Under the pieces are notes generated by a model. The model was not told the origin of the DNA, ran no database searches, and saw only the letters and a list, made by a program, of their open reading frames with translations. Shown piece by piece: positions 6,072 to 7,195 of a stretch of 7,195 nt of DNA (within the stretch, counting starts at the first letter, position 1; every line of letters begins with the position of its first letter). A program made the position numbers and the translations under genes. Source of the stretch: Hyphomicrobiales bacterium (GTDB taxonomy: Bacteria > Pseudomonadota > Alphaproteobacteria > Rhizobiales > Beijerinckiaceae); assembly GCA_947374125.1 (NCBI GenBank), contig CANCAR010000138.1:1-7195 (forward strand). Direction: 5' to 3'.

Positions 6072-7195
6072 ATGAAACAGGCTTGGCGCTGGTTTGGCCC
6101 GCACGACCCCGTAAGTCTCGACGATGTCCGCCAAGCGGGCGCTACCGATATCGTCAACGCGCTCCATCAGTTAAAGCCGGGTACCGTTTGGTCCGAGGCT
6201 GCCGTTTCCGAACGCAAGAACCTGATCGACAGGACGCCCGCTGGTCGCACGCCGCTAACTTGGTCGGTTGTCGAGAGCATTCCGATACCCGATGATGTCA
6301 AACGTCTGGGCAAAGGGGCGAAAACCTCTATCGAAGGCTGGATCGCCAGCCTTGAGGCCGTAGCCCGAGCGGAGATTAAAACCGTTTGCTACAATTTCAT
6401 GCCGGTTGTCGACTGGACGCGCACCGATCTCGATTTCGAACTGCCAACAGGAGCTACTTGTTTGCGCTTTGATCAAGACCGTTTTGCGGCCTTTGAACTC
6501 TTCATTTTGCAACGCCCAGACGCGGAAGCCGATTATGACGCTGCCACACGGACAAGAGCGAAGCAGGCTTACGACGCGATGAGCGAAGCCGATATCGATT
6601 ATCTCATTATGGTCATCGCCAGTGCGTTGCCGGGTTCAACAACCGACCCTCTGACCATTGACGGATTCCGCGAGAAACTTGTCGCCTATCGCGGAATTGA
6701 CGCCACGGCCTTGCGCCGCCATTTGGTGGAATTTCTCGAAGCGGTTACGCCCGCTGCCGAAAAGCTTGGCGTCAAACTCACATTACATCCGGATGATCCG
6801 CCGCGCTCGCTGTTTGGCTTGCCACGTGTCGCCTCAAACCGCGATGATTATCAGGCACTGTTTGATGCGGTTCCGAGTGTCGCGAACGGCATGTGCTTTT
6901 GCACGGGATCCCTAGGCGTAAGCCCCGATAATGATCTCGTCGCGATGGCCCGGCATTTTGCACCCCGCATCCATTTCGTCCATTTACGCTCCACCAAGCG
7001 CGATGCGGGTAATCCTTTATCCTTCATCGAGGCCGATCATCTCGACGGCGATGTTGATATGGTCGGCATGATCGGTGCTTTGATCGCCGAGGATCGCAAA
7101 CGACCAGAAGCTGCTCAATTGCCATTCCGCCCCGATCATGGCCACCGTATGCTCGACGATCTCAGAAAAAAGGTGACGCCGGGCTATACGGCCAT
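6072..7195 (+). CDS. uxuA: Mannonate dehydratase UxuA (partial, 3' end missing)
   Basis: This cytoplasmic, divalent-metal-dependent enzyme dehydrates D-mannonate to 2-keto-3-deoxygluconate, the third step of glucuronate degradation. The visible 374 residues cover nearly the whole protein; E. coli UxuA has 394, so only about 20 codons lie past the right edge. The start MKQAWRWFGPHDPVSL is typical of the family. Further landmarks are YNFMPVVDWTRTDL near residue 110, HPDDPP at 239-244, the metal-site cysteine in FCTGS (C277), HFVHLR at 301-306 and RPDHGH at 353-358. These contain the histidines, cysteine and aspartate known to form the metal and catalytic site in this TIM-barrel family. No internal stop or frameshift is seen. 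It lies downstream of uxaC. The intervening enzyme, fructuronate reductase (UxuB), is not between them and may be encoded downstream. Confidence 0.95.
   Translation, partial: MKQAWRWFGPHDPVSLDDVRQAGATDIVNALHQLKPGTVWSEAAVSERKNLIDRTPAGRTPLTWSVVESIPIPDDVKRLGKGAKTSIEGWIASLEAVARAEIKTVCYNFMPVVDWTRTDLDFELPTGATCLRFDQDRFAAFELFILQRPDAEADYDAATRTRAKQAYDAMSEADIDYLIMVIASALPGSTTDPLTIDGFREKLVAYRGIDATALRRHLVEFLEAVTPAAEKLGVKLTLHPDDPPRSLFGLPRVASNRDDYQALFDAVPSVANGMCFCTGSLGVSPDNDLVAMARHFAPRIHFVHLRSTKRDAGNPLSFIEADHLDGDVDMVGMIGALIAEDRKRPEAAQLPFRPDHGHRMLDDLRKKVTPGYTA

Overview
The window looks like ordinary chromosomal sequence from an alphaproteobacterium, most plausibly a member of the Hyphomicrobiales (Rhizobiales). 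This is inferred from the moderately high GC content, the tight urtABCDE order, the form of the glucuronate isomerase (an SPHGHTDP active-site segment) and the general protein style. No mobile elements, RNA genes, CRISPR arrays or long repeats were seen. Every part of the window is a gene or a short intergenic gap; the longest gap is 234 bases.

Left half, minus strand (read right to left): a urea ABC transporter operon. urtA (4356 to 3070) encodes the periplasmic binding protein. A 92-base gap with a strong terminator-like hairpin follows. urtB (2977 to 1370) and urtC (1373 to 267) encode the two permeases, and urtD (270 to the window edge) encodes the first ATPase, which is cut off here. B/C and C/D each overlap by 4 bases (ATGA), so they are probably translationally coupled. 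urtE and perhaps urease genes would be expected beyond the left edge, but that is inference.

Centre: a divergent intergenic region (4357-4590). On the minus strand it carries a near-perfect sigma-54 -24/-12 element, and upstream of it a GCAC-N7-GTGC dyad that fits the NtrC consensus. This is what would be expected for a nitrogen-limitation-controlled urea importer. The predicted transcription start settles the urtA start codon at 4356, because a GTG preceded by a good-looking AGGAGG at 4389 would lie upstream of the mRNA.

Right half, plus strand: hexuronate catabolism. uxaC (4591-6009, glucuronate isomerase) is followed after 62 bases by uxuA (from 6072, mannonate dehydratase), which lacks only its last roughly 20 codons at the right edge. 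They catalyse step 1 and step 3 of D-glucuronate degradation; the intervening reductase (uxuB) would have to be elsewhere.

I did not find a convincing new biological system. The points most worth a second look are the sigma-54/NtrC architecture, the hairpin between urtA and urtB, the periplasmic extension of UrtB, and the atypical active-site motifs of the uronate isomerase.
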